From contig NZ_JBFRBB010000003.1 of assembly GCF_040932035.1 (NCBI RefSeq), positions 496,001-560,000 on the forward strand: a stretch of 64,000 bases of DNA, written 5' to 3'. Of the stretch, positions 52,628-60,508 are shown piece after piece. The notes under the pieces are model-generated. The model had not been told where the DNA came from. It made no database searches and worked only from the letters and a program-made list of their open reading frames with translations. Numbering within the stretch: position 1 is the first letter of the stretch; each line of letters begins with the position of its first letter. The stretch is from Hoeflea_A sp040932035. GTDB lineage: Bacteria; Pseudomonadota; Alphaproteobacteria; Rhizobiales; Rhizobiaceae. The translations under genes and the position numbers were made by a program.

Positions 52628-53644
52628 TTATTTCCGCGGCGCAGTGAGCGACTGCCGTTGTATGATCTGGGTTTCGAATTTTCTGCTTCTGGTTTTCTGC
52701 TCTTTGAGCGCTGCGAACAACGCGTTTGCAGCGGAAGTGCCCATTCTGCGATGGGGGACGTGAACGGTGGTGAGCCCCGGCTCGACGACCGTTGACAATT
52801 CGATATCGTCAAAACCGGTAATGGAGATTTCTTCCGGTATATTGATACCCAATGATTTGGCTCGGATTATCGCGCCGACTGCCAGAACGTCGTTGCCGCA
52901 GATAATGGCCGTCGGGCGATGTTCGTTGTTGGCAATTTTTTCAAATGCGTTGCCGGCCGCGTCGAAGCTGTATTCGCTCTCGACCACAAGGAAACTCTCC
53001 TGCGGGATGTTGCTGTCGCTCAGCGCCTGGCGAACACCGGCCAGCCGGTCGAACGCCCTGTCATTGCCTTCCGTAACCCCGGCGATCATTGCAACGCGCC
53101 GATGACCATAGTCGATGACGAGTTTGGCCATGTCGTATGACGCCTGAAAATTGTTGAACCCGACATAGGTATGCGGGGCTTTGTCACGATAGTTCCACGC
53201 CAGGACATATGGGATGTGCCGTTTTTCGAGATATTCGTAGATTTCCTTGTCGCGGTCGTCGCCGATAAGCAGCAGACCATCGACGCCACGGGCAATCAGC
53301 GATCTGATCTGTTTTTCTTCCATACCTTTCTTGTAGGATGAACTGGCGACCAGCAAATTTGCGCCCTGCTTGCTGATTTCCTCCTGGAAAGCCTGCAGTC
53401 CCTTGGCGAAAATCGCGTTGTCCATGGTGGGAATGACGGCGCCGATCGTATTGGTGCGTCGCGCCGCCATCGCCTGAGCGCCGAAATTCGGAGTGTATCC
53501 CAGCTCGCTGACGACTTCCATGACCCGCTCACGGGTGGAACTCCTCACAGTGTCGGGCCGGCTGAGACATCGCGAGACGGTGGCCGTGGAGACATTGGCT
53601 TGCCGCGCTACGTCCTCTAGGGTCGGAAGCTGCAGTTTTTCCAA
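52628..53644 (-). CDS. LacI-family repressor of the DHPS operon
   Basis: 338 residues from a TTG at 53644, chosen because GGAG lies 6 bases upstream and the HTH then begins at the normal place. The frame runs to another TTG at 53698, which is less likely. The HTH is LPTLEDVARQANVSTATVSRCLSRPDTVRSSTRERVMEVVSELGYTPN, with the hinge helix FGAQAMAARRT. The effector domain has IGAVIPTMDNAIFAKGLQAFQEE and ARGVDGLLLIGDDRDKE. Three LacI-type boxes lie upstream, between it and the divergent transporter operon, so it probably represses both until a sulfonate-related inducer binds. Confidence 0.88.
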   Translation of the reverse strand: MEKLQLPTLEDVARQANVSTATVSRCLSRPDTVRSSTRERVMEVVSELGYTPNFGAQAMAARRTNTIGAVIPTMDNAIFAKGLQAFQEEISKQGANLLVASSSYKKGMEEKQIRSLIARGVDGLLLIGDDRDKEIYEYLEKRHIPYVLAWNYRDKAPHTYVGFNNFQASYDMAKLVIDYGHRRVAMIAGVTEGNDRAFDRLAGVRQALSDSNIPQESFLVVESEYSFDAAGNAFEKIANNEHRPTAIICGNDVLAVGAIIRAKSLGINIPEEISITGFDDIELSTVVEPGLTTVHVPHRRMGTSAANALFAALKEQKTRSRKFETQIIQRQSLTAPRK

Positions 53645-53709
53645 ACGAATCTCCAAAGTCGTTAACCGGTCAATTATCACAACCAAAATAATCGCCAACC
53701 CGGTTGCGG

Positions 53710-53768
53710 TGCAAGCCTTTACAAAATGTCAATGTAAGGGCTTGCATTTCAAAATGTAAGCCCTTACA
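53710..53768. promoter_or_regulatory. Three phased LacI-type operator boxes
   Basis: TGCAAGCCTTTACA (53710-53723), TGTAAGGGCTTGCA (53733-53746) and TGTAAGCCCTTACA (53755-53768) are spaced 23 and 22 bases apart. The last two together form a 40-base near-perfect inverted repeat (18 of 20 arm positions pair). They lie between the LacI gene and the small membrane-protein gene. Confidence 0.75.
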
Positions 53769-53812
53769 TTGCGCCCTGTTCTCATCGGACTGACGGACCA
53801 GGGAGGGAGTCA

Positions 53813-53992
53813 ATGCTCATCGTTACCGGCGCATTCTTTGCGGTTTTCTTTGCAAACGTCGTGGCTGGGGCGGTTCTGGGAACGTCATTTCTGAACGATA
53901 TCAGCGAGATGCTTTTCCTGCTCGCTGCGTCCATATCCTTTGTCGTGGCTATCCTTACCAGGGAGCAGCAGGAGCAAAACAAAACACACTGA
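53813..53992 (+). CDS. 59-residue membrane protein at the head of the DHPS operon
   Basis: A short frame with GGGAGGGAG 5-13 bases before its ATG and a stop 24 bases before dctP. The residues MLIVTGAFFAVFFANVVAGAVLG and EMLFLLAASISFVVAILT predict two transmembrane helices, followed by a polar tail (REQQEQNKTH). It matches no family I recognise. Because it is the first gene after the LacI operators and directly precedes a TRAP transporter, it may be an accessory subunit or regulator of that transporter. Confidence 0.7.
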   Translation: MLIVTGAFFAVFFANVVAGAVLGTSFLNDISEMLFLLAASISFVVAILTREQQEQNKTH

Positions 53993-54016
53993 ATTTCCAG
54001 GGAGGAGATCACTCAC

Positions 54017-55156
54017 ATGATGGACAATCCGAAATCGGCCGAGCGCCGGAATTTTTTCAAACTGGCCGGCGCCGGCGCATTTACCGCCGCAATGGTTGCC
54101 GGCGCCGCAGGTACACTTTGGTCGTCTGAAGCAGTTGCCCAGACAGCCAAGGAAGAAAAGGAACGCGAAGCGGCCGCCGATCACACAATGACGATCGCGA
54201 CGGCCTATGTTCTTGGCGCATCGCGCAGTTATCCGATCCTTCAGCTCGATTTGAAGGAGAACATACAGAATGCGACGAACGGCAAGGTCTATGTGAAACT
54301 TGCACCAGGAGGGCAACTCGGTGCCGGCGGTGCTCTGGCTCAGAAAGTGCAGGGCGGAACCATCCAGGCAGCACAGCATTCGCTGTCGAACTTCGCACCC
54401 TTTGCGCCAACCGTCGACCTCATAAACATGCCTTACTTCTGCGGGTCCAATCAGCGTTTTGTGAATCTCGTCAATTCCGATGCCTGGCAAAAGGACGTAC
54501 ATCCCAAGGTCGAGGCGAAGGGCTTCAAGGCACTGTTCTACGTGGTGATTGATCCTCGCGTCGTTGCGGTGCGCAAGGGCGGCGCCGGCGCCGTTTATAC
54601 GCCTGCTGACCTTTCAGGCGTGAAATTCCGGGTGCCGGGCTCGAAGATGCTGCAACAGTACTACCGGATGGTCGGGGCAAATCCGACGCCTGTCGCCTGG
54701 GGCGAGACCCCGTCGGCCATCAAGCAGGGTGTTGCGGACGCGCTCGATCCGTCCGTCGGAGCGCTCTACGTCTTCGGCTTCAAGGACATTTTGAGCCACG
54801 TCACATTTACGCAGGCGGTTCCCGACAGCCAGGTCTACTCCTGTAATCTCGAGTGGTTCAACTCCCTGCCGGCGGATGTGAAGGAAGGCATTGAATTTGC
54901 CTCCGAGATCACTGCACAGCAGAATCTTGCCAAGGTTCCGGCGGCACGCAACTACGCCATGGCGGAATTGAGAAAATCCGGGGTCGAGTTCCATTCGCTT
55001 TCCGACGATCAGCTCGGCGAATGGAAAGCAGCCGGCGGTTATCAGAATTCGCAGTGGGACAGTTTCAAGACCGAACTGGCCGGATCCATGGATGCCTTCG
55101 CCGCACTCGAAGCGGCGGCTGGCACCCAGAGCCGCTACTACGTACACGACGCCTGA
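54017..55156 (+). CDS. TRAP transporter substrate-binding protein, DctP type (HpsK-like role)
   Basis: 379 residues with a classic twin-arginine signal (ERRNFFKLAGAGAF, then an AVAQT cleavage region), suggesting folding before export. The mature part shows the DctP pattern: KENIQNATNGKVYVKLAPGGQLG, AQKVQGGTIQAAQHSLSNFAPFAP, a long helix with SGVKFRVPGSKMLQQYYRMVGANPTPVAWGETPSAIKQG carrying the substrate-contacting Arg. A GGAGGAG site precedes the ATG. With DctQ and DctM it probably imports DHPS or a similar C3 sulfonate, inferred from the downstream HpsN- and Suy-like enzymes. Confidence 0.88.
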   Translation: MMDNPKSAERRNFFKLAGAGAFTAAMVAGAAGTLWSSEAVAQTAKEEKEREAAADHTMTIATAYVLGASRSYPILQLDLKENIQNATNGKVYVKLAPGGQLGAGGALAQKVQGGTIQAAQHSLSNFAPFAPTVDLINMPYFCGSNQRFVNLVNSDAWQKDVHPKVEAKGFKALFYVVIDPRVVAVRKGGAGAVYTPADLSGVKFRVPGSKMLQQYYRMVGANPTPVAWGETPSAIKQGVADALDPSVGALYVFGFKDILSHVTFTQAVPDSQVYSCNLEWFNSLPADVKEGIEFASEITAQQNLAKVPAARNYAMAELRKSGVEFHSLSDDQLGEWKAAGGYQNSQWDSFKTELAGSMDAFAALEAAAGTQSRYYVHDA

Positions 55157-55170
55157 TTTGGCTTCTTTCA

Positions 55171-55195
55171 GCCGGCGCCTCCGTGAGGCGCCGGC
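55171..55195 (+). terminator. Hairpin between dctP and dctQ
   Basis: A perfect 11-bp stem, GCCGGCGCCTC / GAGGCGCCGGC, with loop CGT, 14 bases after the dctP stop and without a T-run. Likely an attenuator that keeps binding-protein expression above that of the permease. Confidence 0.65.
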
Positions 55196-55264
55196 GGATT
55201 TCACAATAGACTGGCTACACTTCGGTCCGGCTGCCGAAACGGGAATTCATTGCTCCGGCAAGGG

Positions 55265-55780
55265 ATGCAGGAAATGTTCAACACACTCAATCAGAACGCG
55301 GAACGGTGGGCGCTTCTTGTCTTTTACGTGATGCTCGTTCTGACCATGGCGGTGGAGGTGGTCCGGCGCGAGGTCTTTGCATTCTCATCGATATGGGGCG
55401 AGGAGATCGTGCGTTACTCCTTCATCTATCTCGCGTGGATCGGTGCGGCCTCGGCGGTGCGCGAGCGGGCGCATATCCGTATCGACGTCATTCTCCACTA
55501 TCTCGGAAACCGGTCCAAGGCGCTGATTTACATATTCGGCGACCTCATCATGTTTCTCGTCGCGCTGATCGCTCTCTACTGGTCGTTCGAAACGGTCGCG
55601 GTTTCCTGGAAATTCGGCTCGGTCAGTCACGGCCTGCGTATTTCCATGGTGTGGTTTCTCATGGCTGTCCCGATCGGATTTTCGCTGATGATCCTGCGGC
55701 TGATCCAGTCTTTCATCCACGACATTCGCGCCTTGCGAACCGGTGAGCCGGTTTTCGAAGGCAACAAGATGTTCGATTGA
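55265..55780 (+). CDS. TRAP transporter small permease, DctQ type
   Basis: 171 residues if the ATG at 55265 is used (55274 is possible; the frame opens with a TTG at 55250). Four hydrophobic helices: WALLVFYVMLVLTMAVEVV, SFIYLAWIGAASAV, the IYIFGDLIMFLVALIALYW region, and VWFLMAVPIGFSLMILRL. DctQ features include EEIVRYSFIYLAWIGAASAVRERAHIRIDV. It supports the DctM channel. The overlapping upstream hairpin may reduce its translation relative to dctP. Confidence 0.88.
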   Translation: MQEMFNTLNQNAERWALLVFYVMLVLTMAVEVVRREVFAFSSIWGEEIVRYSFIYLAWIGAASAVRERAHIRIDVILHYLGNRSKALIYIFGDLIMFLVALIALYWSFETVAVSWKFGSVSHGLRISMVWFLMAVPIGFSLMILRLIQSFIHDIRALRTGEPVFEGNKMFD

Positions 55781-55790
55781 GGGCGCTGCC

Positions 55791-57119
55791 ATGTTGTGGA
55801 ACCAGCAATTGAACACCGTCGAACTTGGATGGGATTTTTATCTTCCGGTTCTGATCTTTGTGCTGTTTTGCTCGCTGGCCGTTCCCGTATGGGCGGCCAT
55901 CGGATCGGCGGCAATTCTCATGCTCATCATGTCCGGAGCGCTGCCGCTTTCGCTGCTTGGCGAGTCGCTGTTCGACGGCATCGATGCCTTTGCCCTGACT
56001 GCGATCCCGCTTTTCATTCTCACCGGAGACGTTCTGGTGCGCACGGGACTGAGCCGCAAGTTTCTGGATGTTGCAGAGGCACTGACCTGCTGGACGAAGG
56101 GCGGATTCGGCTCGGCAACGGTTCTTGTCTGCGGCATGTTCGCGGCCATTTCCGGTTCTGACGCGGCGGGCGCTGCCGCTGTCGGCCGCATGACGATCGA
56201 CCGTCTGGTGGAAAGCGGATATCCGCGGCCCTATGCCTGTGCGCTCGTCGCCGCGGGCGCCTGTACCGGCATCCTCATTCCGCCGTCGATTGCCTATATC
56301 ATCATCGGCCTTGTGCTGGGTATATCCGCTTCGACATTGTTTTTGGCGGCGCTCATTCCGGGTCTGGCGATCCTTGTTTCGATATTGGTGACCAATGTCG
56401 TTGTTAATCGCATCTACGCCTATGAGGGCGGGGATCCGATGACGTTTGGCGAGTGGTCCGGCAATCTGCTGCGAACGCTGAAATCCGGTTGGTACGCGTT
56501 TCTGGTGCCCGGGATCATATTCTACGGCATTTTTTCCGGGCGGCTGACGCCGACGGAGGCCGGAGCAACCGCGGTTATTGTCACCATTATCATGGGCTTT
56601 GTCCTGGGTACGCTGAAACTCTCCGATTTTCCGGCCATGCTGATCGGCTCAGCCAAGGTGAACGGCGTCATCCTGCCGATTATCGCGTTCTCTCTGCCGC
56701 TGGCCCAGGCGCTTGCCATCATGGGCGTTCCGCAAGGGTTCGTTGCTGCGGCGACCGGTGTCACTGACGATCCGGCGATGCTGATCGTGATGATGATCCT
56801 GATCCTGATCGCAGCGGGCTGCGTGATGGAAACCACACCCAATATTGTTATCCTCGCCCCCATATTGAAACCGCTTGCCGACAATATCGGCATGAACGAA
56901 ATTCAGTTCTGCATCATGATGATCACCGCCCTTGGTGTCGGGTTCATCACCCCGCCGCTCGGCCTCAACCTGTTCGTGGTTTCGGGGCTGACAGGGGAGT
57001 CGATTCTCAAGATCGCGGCACGGGCCGTTCCATTCGTTTTCTTCATGCTGATCGTGGTGTTGCTCATTGCCTATATTCCGGCGATCTCCACGACATTGCT
57101 TCCAGACATCTACAAATAG
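55791..57119 (+). CDS. TRAP transporter large permease, DctM type
   Basis: 442 residues from the ATG at 55791, 10 bases after dctQ; the upstream in-frame start lies inside dctQ. About twelve hydrophobic helices. DctM hallmarks: ALTAIPLFILTGDVLVRTGLSRKFLDVAEAL, MFAAISGSDAAGAAAVGRMTIDRLVESGYPRPYACALVAAGACTGILIPPSIAYIIIG, RLTPTEAGATAVIVT and GFITPPLGLNLFVVSGL. It forms the ion-coupled channel for the sulfonate imported via DctP. Confidence 0.92.
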   Translation: MLWNQQLNTVELGWDFYLPVLIFVLFCSLAVPVWAAIGSAAILMLIMSGALPLSLLGESLFDGIDAFALTAIPLFILTGDVLVRTGLSRKFLDVAEALTCWTKGGFGSATVLVCGMFAAISGSDAAGAAAVGRMTIDRLVESGYPRPYACALVAAGACTGILIPPSIAYIIIGLVLGISASTLFLAALIPGLAILVSILVTNVVVNRIYAYEGGDPMTFGEWSGNLLRTLKSGWYAFLVPGIIFYGIFSGRLTPTEAGATAVIVTIIMGFVLGTLKLSDFPAMLIGSAKVNGVILPIIAFSLPLAQALAIMGVPQGFVAAATGVTDDPAMLIVMMILILIAAGCVMETTPNIVILAPILKPLADNIGMNEIQFCIMMITALGVGFITPPLGLNLFVVSGLTGESILKIAARAVPFVFFMLIVVLLIAYIPAISTTLLPDIYK

Positions 57120-57128
57120 GATTATCCG

Positions 57129-58436
57129 ATGCCACGAGAGTATTTGAAAAAGGCGCCTTTGACCTCAGCGAGTGATGCTGCGGATGTTCAGGCCACCGTG
57201 CAGGAAATCCTCAGCGCCATTGAAGCCGGTGGCGATGAAAAGGCACTGGAATATGCGGCCAAATTCGACAAATACGACGGCAATGTCGTTCTCAGTCGTA
57301 CGGAAATCGATGCCGCATCTGCTCTGGTGCCGGAGAAACTGAAACAGGACATCCGGTTTGCCCATGACAATGTCCGCCGGTTTGCTGAGGCGCAAAAGGA
57401 AACGCTGAAAGATATTGAGGTCGAGATCGTTCCCGGACTGATCGCCGGACAAAAGAGCATCCCTTGTAATGCGGCGGGATGTTATGTGCCCGGCGGCCGT
57501 TACAGCCACATTGCATCTGCAATCATGACAGTGACGACGGCCAAAGTGGCCGGCTGCCAGCACATCGTTGCCTGTTCGCCGCCGCGCGCCGATATCGGAA
57601 TTGCGCCGGCGATTATCTATACGGCTGATCTGTGTGGTGCCGACACCATCATGGCCATGGGCGGTGTGCAGGGCGTTGCCGCAATGACCTTCGGACTGTT
57701 CGGTCTGCCAAAGGCCGACATTCTCGTCGGGCCGGGCAACCAGTTTGTTGCGGAAGCCAAGCGGATCCTCTTCGGCCGTGTCGGCATCGACATGTTTGCA
57801 GGTCCAACCGACAGCCTGATTATTGCCGACAGATCAGCCGACGCTTCGATCGTGGCGGCTGATCTCGTCGGACAGGCCGAACACGGCTACAATTCTCCGG
57901 TCTGGCTGGTGACGGATGACCGTGAACTCGGCGAAAAGGTCATGGAACTGGTGCCTGGTCTGATTGCGGATTTGCCAGAAACCAACCGCAAGAACGCCGA
58001 AGCGGCCTGGCGCGACTATGCCGAGGTTATCCTCTGCGCCGATCGCAAAGAGATGGCGGAAACGGCTGATGAATATGCACCCGAACACCTGACGGTGCAG
58101 GCCGAGGATCTGCCCTGGTGGCTCGATACGCTTCAGTGCTACGGCTCGCTGTTCCTTGGCGAGGAAACGACAGTCGCATTTGGAGACAAGGCGTCCGGAA
58201 CCAACCATGTGCTGCCGACGTCGGGAGCGGCCAGCTATACGGGCGGCCTGTCGGTCCACAAATATATGAAGATCGTAACCTGGCAGCGGGCGACGCGCGA
58301 AGGAGCAAAACCGGTTGCCGAGGCTACGGCACGGATTTCCCGGCTGGAGGGCATGGAAGGCCATGCGCGGACCGCTGACATACGCCTGCGGAAATATTTC
58401 CCGGACGAGACGTTCGATCTTTCGGCACACGGGTGA
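57129..58436 (+). CDS. hpsN: Sulfopropanediol 3-dehydrogenase (HpsN-like, HisD family)
   Basis: 435 residues of the histidinol-dehydrogenase fold, but in a sulfonate cluster and not a histidine operon. HisD landmarks are present: CNAAGCYVPGGRYSHIASAIMTVTTAKVAG, GAD(T)IMAMGGVQGVAAMTFG, ILVGPGNQFVAEAKRILFG, QAEHGYNSPVWLVTD, YAPEHLTV and GTNHVLPTSGAASYTGGLSVHKYMKIVTWQ. The last stretch, with YTGGLSVHK-x-x-K, is typical of the DHPS 3-dehydrogenase group. It would oxidise (R)-DHPS in two steps to (R)-sulfolactate with NAD+ and zinc, feeding SuyAB. Confidence 0.85.
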   Translation: MPREYLKKAPLTSASDAADVQATVQEILSAIEAGGDEKALEYAAKFDKYDGNVVLSRTEIDAASALVPEKLKQDIRFAHDNVRRFAEAQKETLKDIEVEIVPGLIAGQKSIPCNAAGCYVPGGRYSHIASAIMTVTTAKVAGCQHIVACSPPRADIGIAPAIIYTADLCGADTIMAMGGVQGVAAMTFGLFGLPKADILVGPGNQFVAEAKRILFGRVGIDMFAGPTDSLIIADRSADASIVAADLVGQAEHGYNSPVWLVTDDRELGEKVMELVPGLIADLPETNRKNAEAAWRDYAEVILCADRKEMAETADEYAPEHLTVQAEDLPWWLDTLQCYGSLFLGEETTVAFGDKASGTNHVLPTSGAASYTGGLSVHKYMKIVTWQRATREGAKPVAEATARISRLEGMEGHARTADIRLRKYFPDETFDLSAHG

Positions 58437-58440
58437 AGCA

Positions 58441-59205
58441 ATGCCGATGGATGCCCGAAAACTCTTTGACCTGAGCGGGAAAGTTGCCTGCGTTACAGGG
58501 GCAAGCTCCGGACTTGGACGTCGGACCGCCGACACGCTGGCGAACGCCGGCGCACGGGTCGTCGGCGTCGCGCGCCGAGCCGACCAGTTGGAGGAATGGC
58601 AAATGGGCTCCGCAGGTGAGACGGCAACCGTTTGCTTCGATCTTGCCGAACGCGATAGGCTTGATGCATTGGCGAATGCGGTGATCGGCAAATTCGGTGC
58701 GCCTGACATTGTGGTCCATGCAGCCGGTGTCAATACACGCCAGAGCGCTGACGAAGTCACTCCCGAAGGCTGGAACCTGACCATGGACCTCAATCTGGCT
58801 GTTCCGTTTTTTCTTAGCCAGGCTTTTGTGCCCGCGATGAAAGAAAAAGGCTGGGGCCGGATCGTCAATTTTGCCTCTTTGCAGACGACACGGGCCTTTC
58901 CCGGCGGTCTTTCCTATGGCGCTTCAAAAGCCGGAATCGGACAGTTGACCAGGGCGATGGCCGAATGCTGGTCCCGCTTCGGGATCAACGTCAATGCGAT
59001 CGGGCCCGGCTTTTTCAGGACGGAGCTTACGGCTGCCGTATTCGACGATCCGGAAAGGGCCGAACGCAATGCCATGCAGACATGCATCGGTCGCAATGGT
59101 GAATTGGAGGATCTCGACGGTCCCATGCTTTTTTTGTGTTCGCACGCCTCTGCATTCGTGACCGGTCAGGTGCTGATGGTGGATGGGGGATTCACCGCAA
59201 AATGA
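58441..59205 (+). CDS. Short-chain dehydrogenase, probable DHPS/sulfolactate-related
   Basis: 254 residues from the ATG at 58441 (58447 is also possible); a longer frame upstream overlaps hpsN. Cofactor motif VACVTGASSGLGRRTADTLANAG, HAAGVN loop, catalytic Ser in VNFASLQTTRA and YGASKAG (YxxxK) are all intact; NAIGPGFFRTELT and GQVLMVDGGFTAK close the fold. In DHPS catabolism two extra dehydrogenases (HpsO, HpsP) interconvert the 2-hydroxyl to switch DHPS enantiomers. This gene and the next are candidates for that pair. Which is which cannot be told here. Confidence 0.82.
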   Translation: MPMDARKLFDLSGKVACVTGASSGLGRRTADTLANAGARVVGVARRADQLEEWQMGSAGETATVCFDLAERDRLDALANAVIGKFGAPDIVVHAAGVNTRQSADEVTPEGWNLTMDLNLAVPFFLSQAFVPAMKEKGWGRIVNFASLQTTRAFPGGLSYGASKAGIGQLTRAMAECWSRFGINVNAIGPGFFRTELTAAVFDDPERAERNAMQTCIGRNGELEDLDGPMLFLCSHASAFVTGQVLMVDGGFTAK

Positions 59206-60197
59206 AGGCACTTGTATATCAGGGAGAAAAGCGTCTCGACTACCAGGAGGTACCGCAACCTCAAGCGAAAGACGATGAAGTTGTCGTGGCGGTTGAGAGC
59301 GTCGGCATCTGCGGATCGGACATGCACGCGTTTCTGGGGCATGACGAACGGCGAACCCCGCCTTTGATCCTGGGCCATGAAGCTGCAGGGACCGTGACGA
59401 CCGGTGATCTTGCCGGCAAACGGGTTACCGTAAATCCGCTGGTGGCTTGCAGCACATGCGCGGCCTGTATGTCGGGACGCGAGAATATATGTCCCGATCG
59501 GCAGATCATTTCGATGCAGCCGCGTGAAGGCGCATTTGCCGAGTTGGTTGCCGTACCGCCTTCAAATCTTTTCGAAATCCCCGATGAAATCCCGTTTGAC
59601 GCGGCAGCTCTTGCAGAACCGTTCGCGTGCGGCTGGCATGCCGTCCGGCTGGCGCGGCGGGCTCTGTTCACCCCGCTCGAAGAGGCCACAATCCTGGTGA
59701 TTGGCGGCGGTGCGATCGGCGTCGGGGCTGCTCTCAGCCTTCTGACCGCCAATGCCGGAAACATACTGATTTCAGAACCAAACGCTGCAAAGCGGGATTT
59801 TCTCGGCCGTAATCTCAACCTCAGGGCCGTCGATCCGAAGGATATCAAGGAAGGCAGCCAATTCGATCTGATCGTCGATGCGGTAGGGTTTGCAGCGACG
59901 CGATCGCTGGCCGTTGCGCTCGCGCGTCCCGGTGGCGTGATCGTTCATATCGGCCTTGGCGAAGGCACCGGCAGTCTCGATTGCCGGCGTATGACGCTGC
60001 AGGAAATCACGTTTATCGGCACCTACACCTACACAAATGAAGACTTTCGCGCGACGGCGCAGGCAATCTGCGACGGGCGCATGGGCGCACTCGACTGGGT
60101 CGAACAGCGGCCGCTCAGCCATGGGCAATCGGCCTTTGAAGACATTCTTGCCGGCCGGGTGGAAGCGCCAAAGATCATCCTCAAGCCCTATGAGTAA
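59202..60197 (+). CDS. Zinc-containing alcohol dehydrogenase (MDR), probable DHPS 2-dehydrogenase
   Basis: 331 residues from an ATG overlapping the SDR stop (ATGA); the longer frame upstream is spurious. The catalytic zinc site is in VGICGSDMHAFLGH and LGHEAAG. The structural zinc motif CSTCAACMSGRENICPD has the C-x2-C-x2-C-x7-C pattern. The Rossmann motif is VIGGGAIGVGAALSLL. The fold and size fit sorbitol/threonine-dehydrogenase-like enzymes. In this operon a role in oxidising or epimerising DHPS at C2 is likely, together with the preceding SDR. Confidence 0.82.
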   Translation: MKALVYQGEKRLDYQEVPQPQAKDDEVVVAVESVGICGSDMHAFLGHDERRTPPLILGHEAAGTVTTGDLAGKRVTVNPLVACSTCAACMSGRENICPDRQIISMQPREGAFAELVAVPPSNLFEIPDEIPFDAAALAEPFACGWHAVRLARRALFTPLEEATILVIGGGAIGVGAALSLLTANAGNILISEPNAAKRDFLGRNLNLRAVDPKDIKEGSQFDLIVDAVGFAATRSLAVALARPGGVIVHIGLGEGTGSLDCRRMTLQEITFIGTYTYTNEDFRATAQAICDGRMGALDWVEQRPLSHGQSAFEDILAGRVEAPKIILKPYE

Positions 60198-60207
60198 GGA
60201 GAACCAA

Positions 60208-60498
60208 ATGTCCGAAATTCCCCACCTTTTGGTGCACGATCATACCGACAATGTCGGCGTGGTCGTGATCGAAGGCCTTACGGCCGATACCGACATGCTG
60301 TGCTGCGTGACGCGGGACAACACGACGTTCCGCCTGACCGCAAATGCGGATGTCCCGATCGGCCACAAGATCGCGCTCAAGGATCTGAGAGAAGGGGATG
60401 CCGCCGTCAAATATGGCGAGGACATCGGCAAGATCATCTCCGATGTGGCCAAGGGCGATCATCTTCACACCCACAATTGCAAGACAAAACGCTGGTAG
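60208..60498 (+). CDS. suyA: (R)-sulfolactate sulfo-lyase, small subunit
   Basis: 96 residues from the ATG at 60208, with AAGGAGA just upstream. It is the SAF/UxaA N-terminal-like domain as a separate polypeptide: HLLVHDHTDNVGVVVIEGL, DVPIGHKIALKDLREGDAAVKYGEDIGKIISDVAKGDHLHTHNCKT, with the HTHN motif typical of SuyA and altronate dehydratase. With SuyB it cleaves (R)-sulfolactate to pyruvate and sulfite. Separation from SuyB by 10 bases implies co-translation. Confidence 0.9.
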   Translation: MSEIPHLLVHDHTDNVGVVVIEGLTADTDMLCCVTRDNTTFRLTANADVPIGHKIALKDLREGDAAVKYGEDIGKIISDVAKGDHLHTHNCKTKRW

Positions 60499-60508
60499 GA
60501 CCGCCTCA

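Noticed and set aside
57129..58436. Histidinol dehydrogenase of histidine biosynthesis
   Set aside because: The fold is HisD-like, but the neighbours are a TRAP transporter and SuyAB, and the C-terminal YTGGLSVHK wording fits the sulfopropanediol dehydrogenase group.
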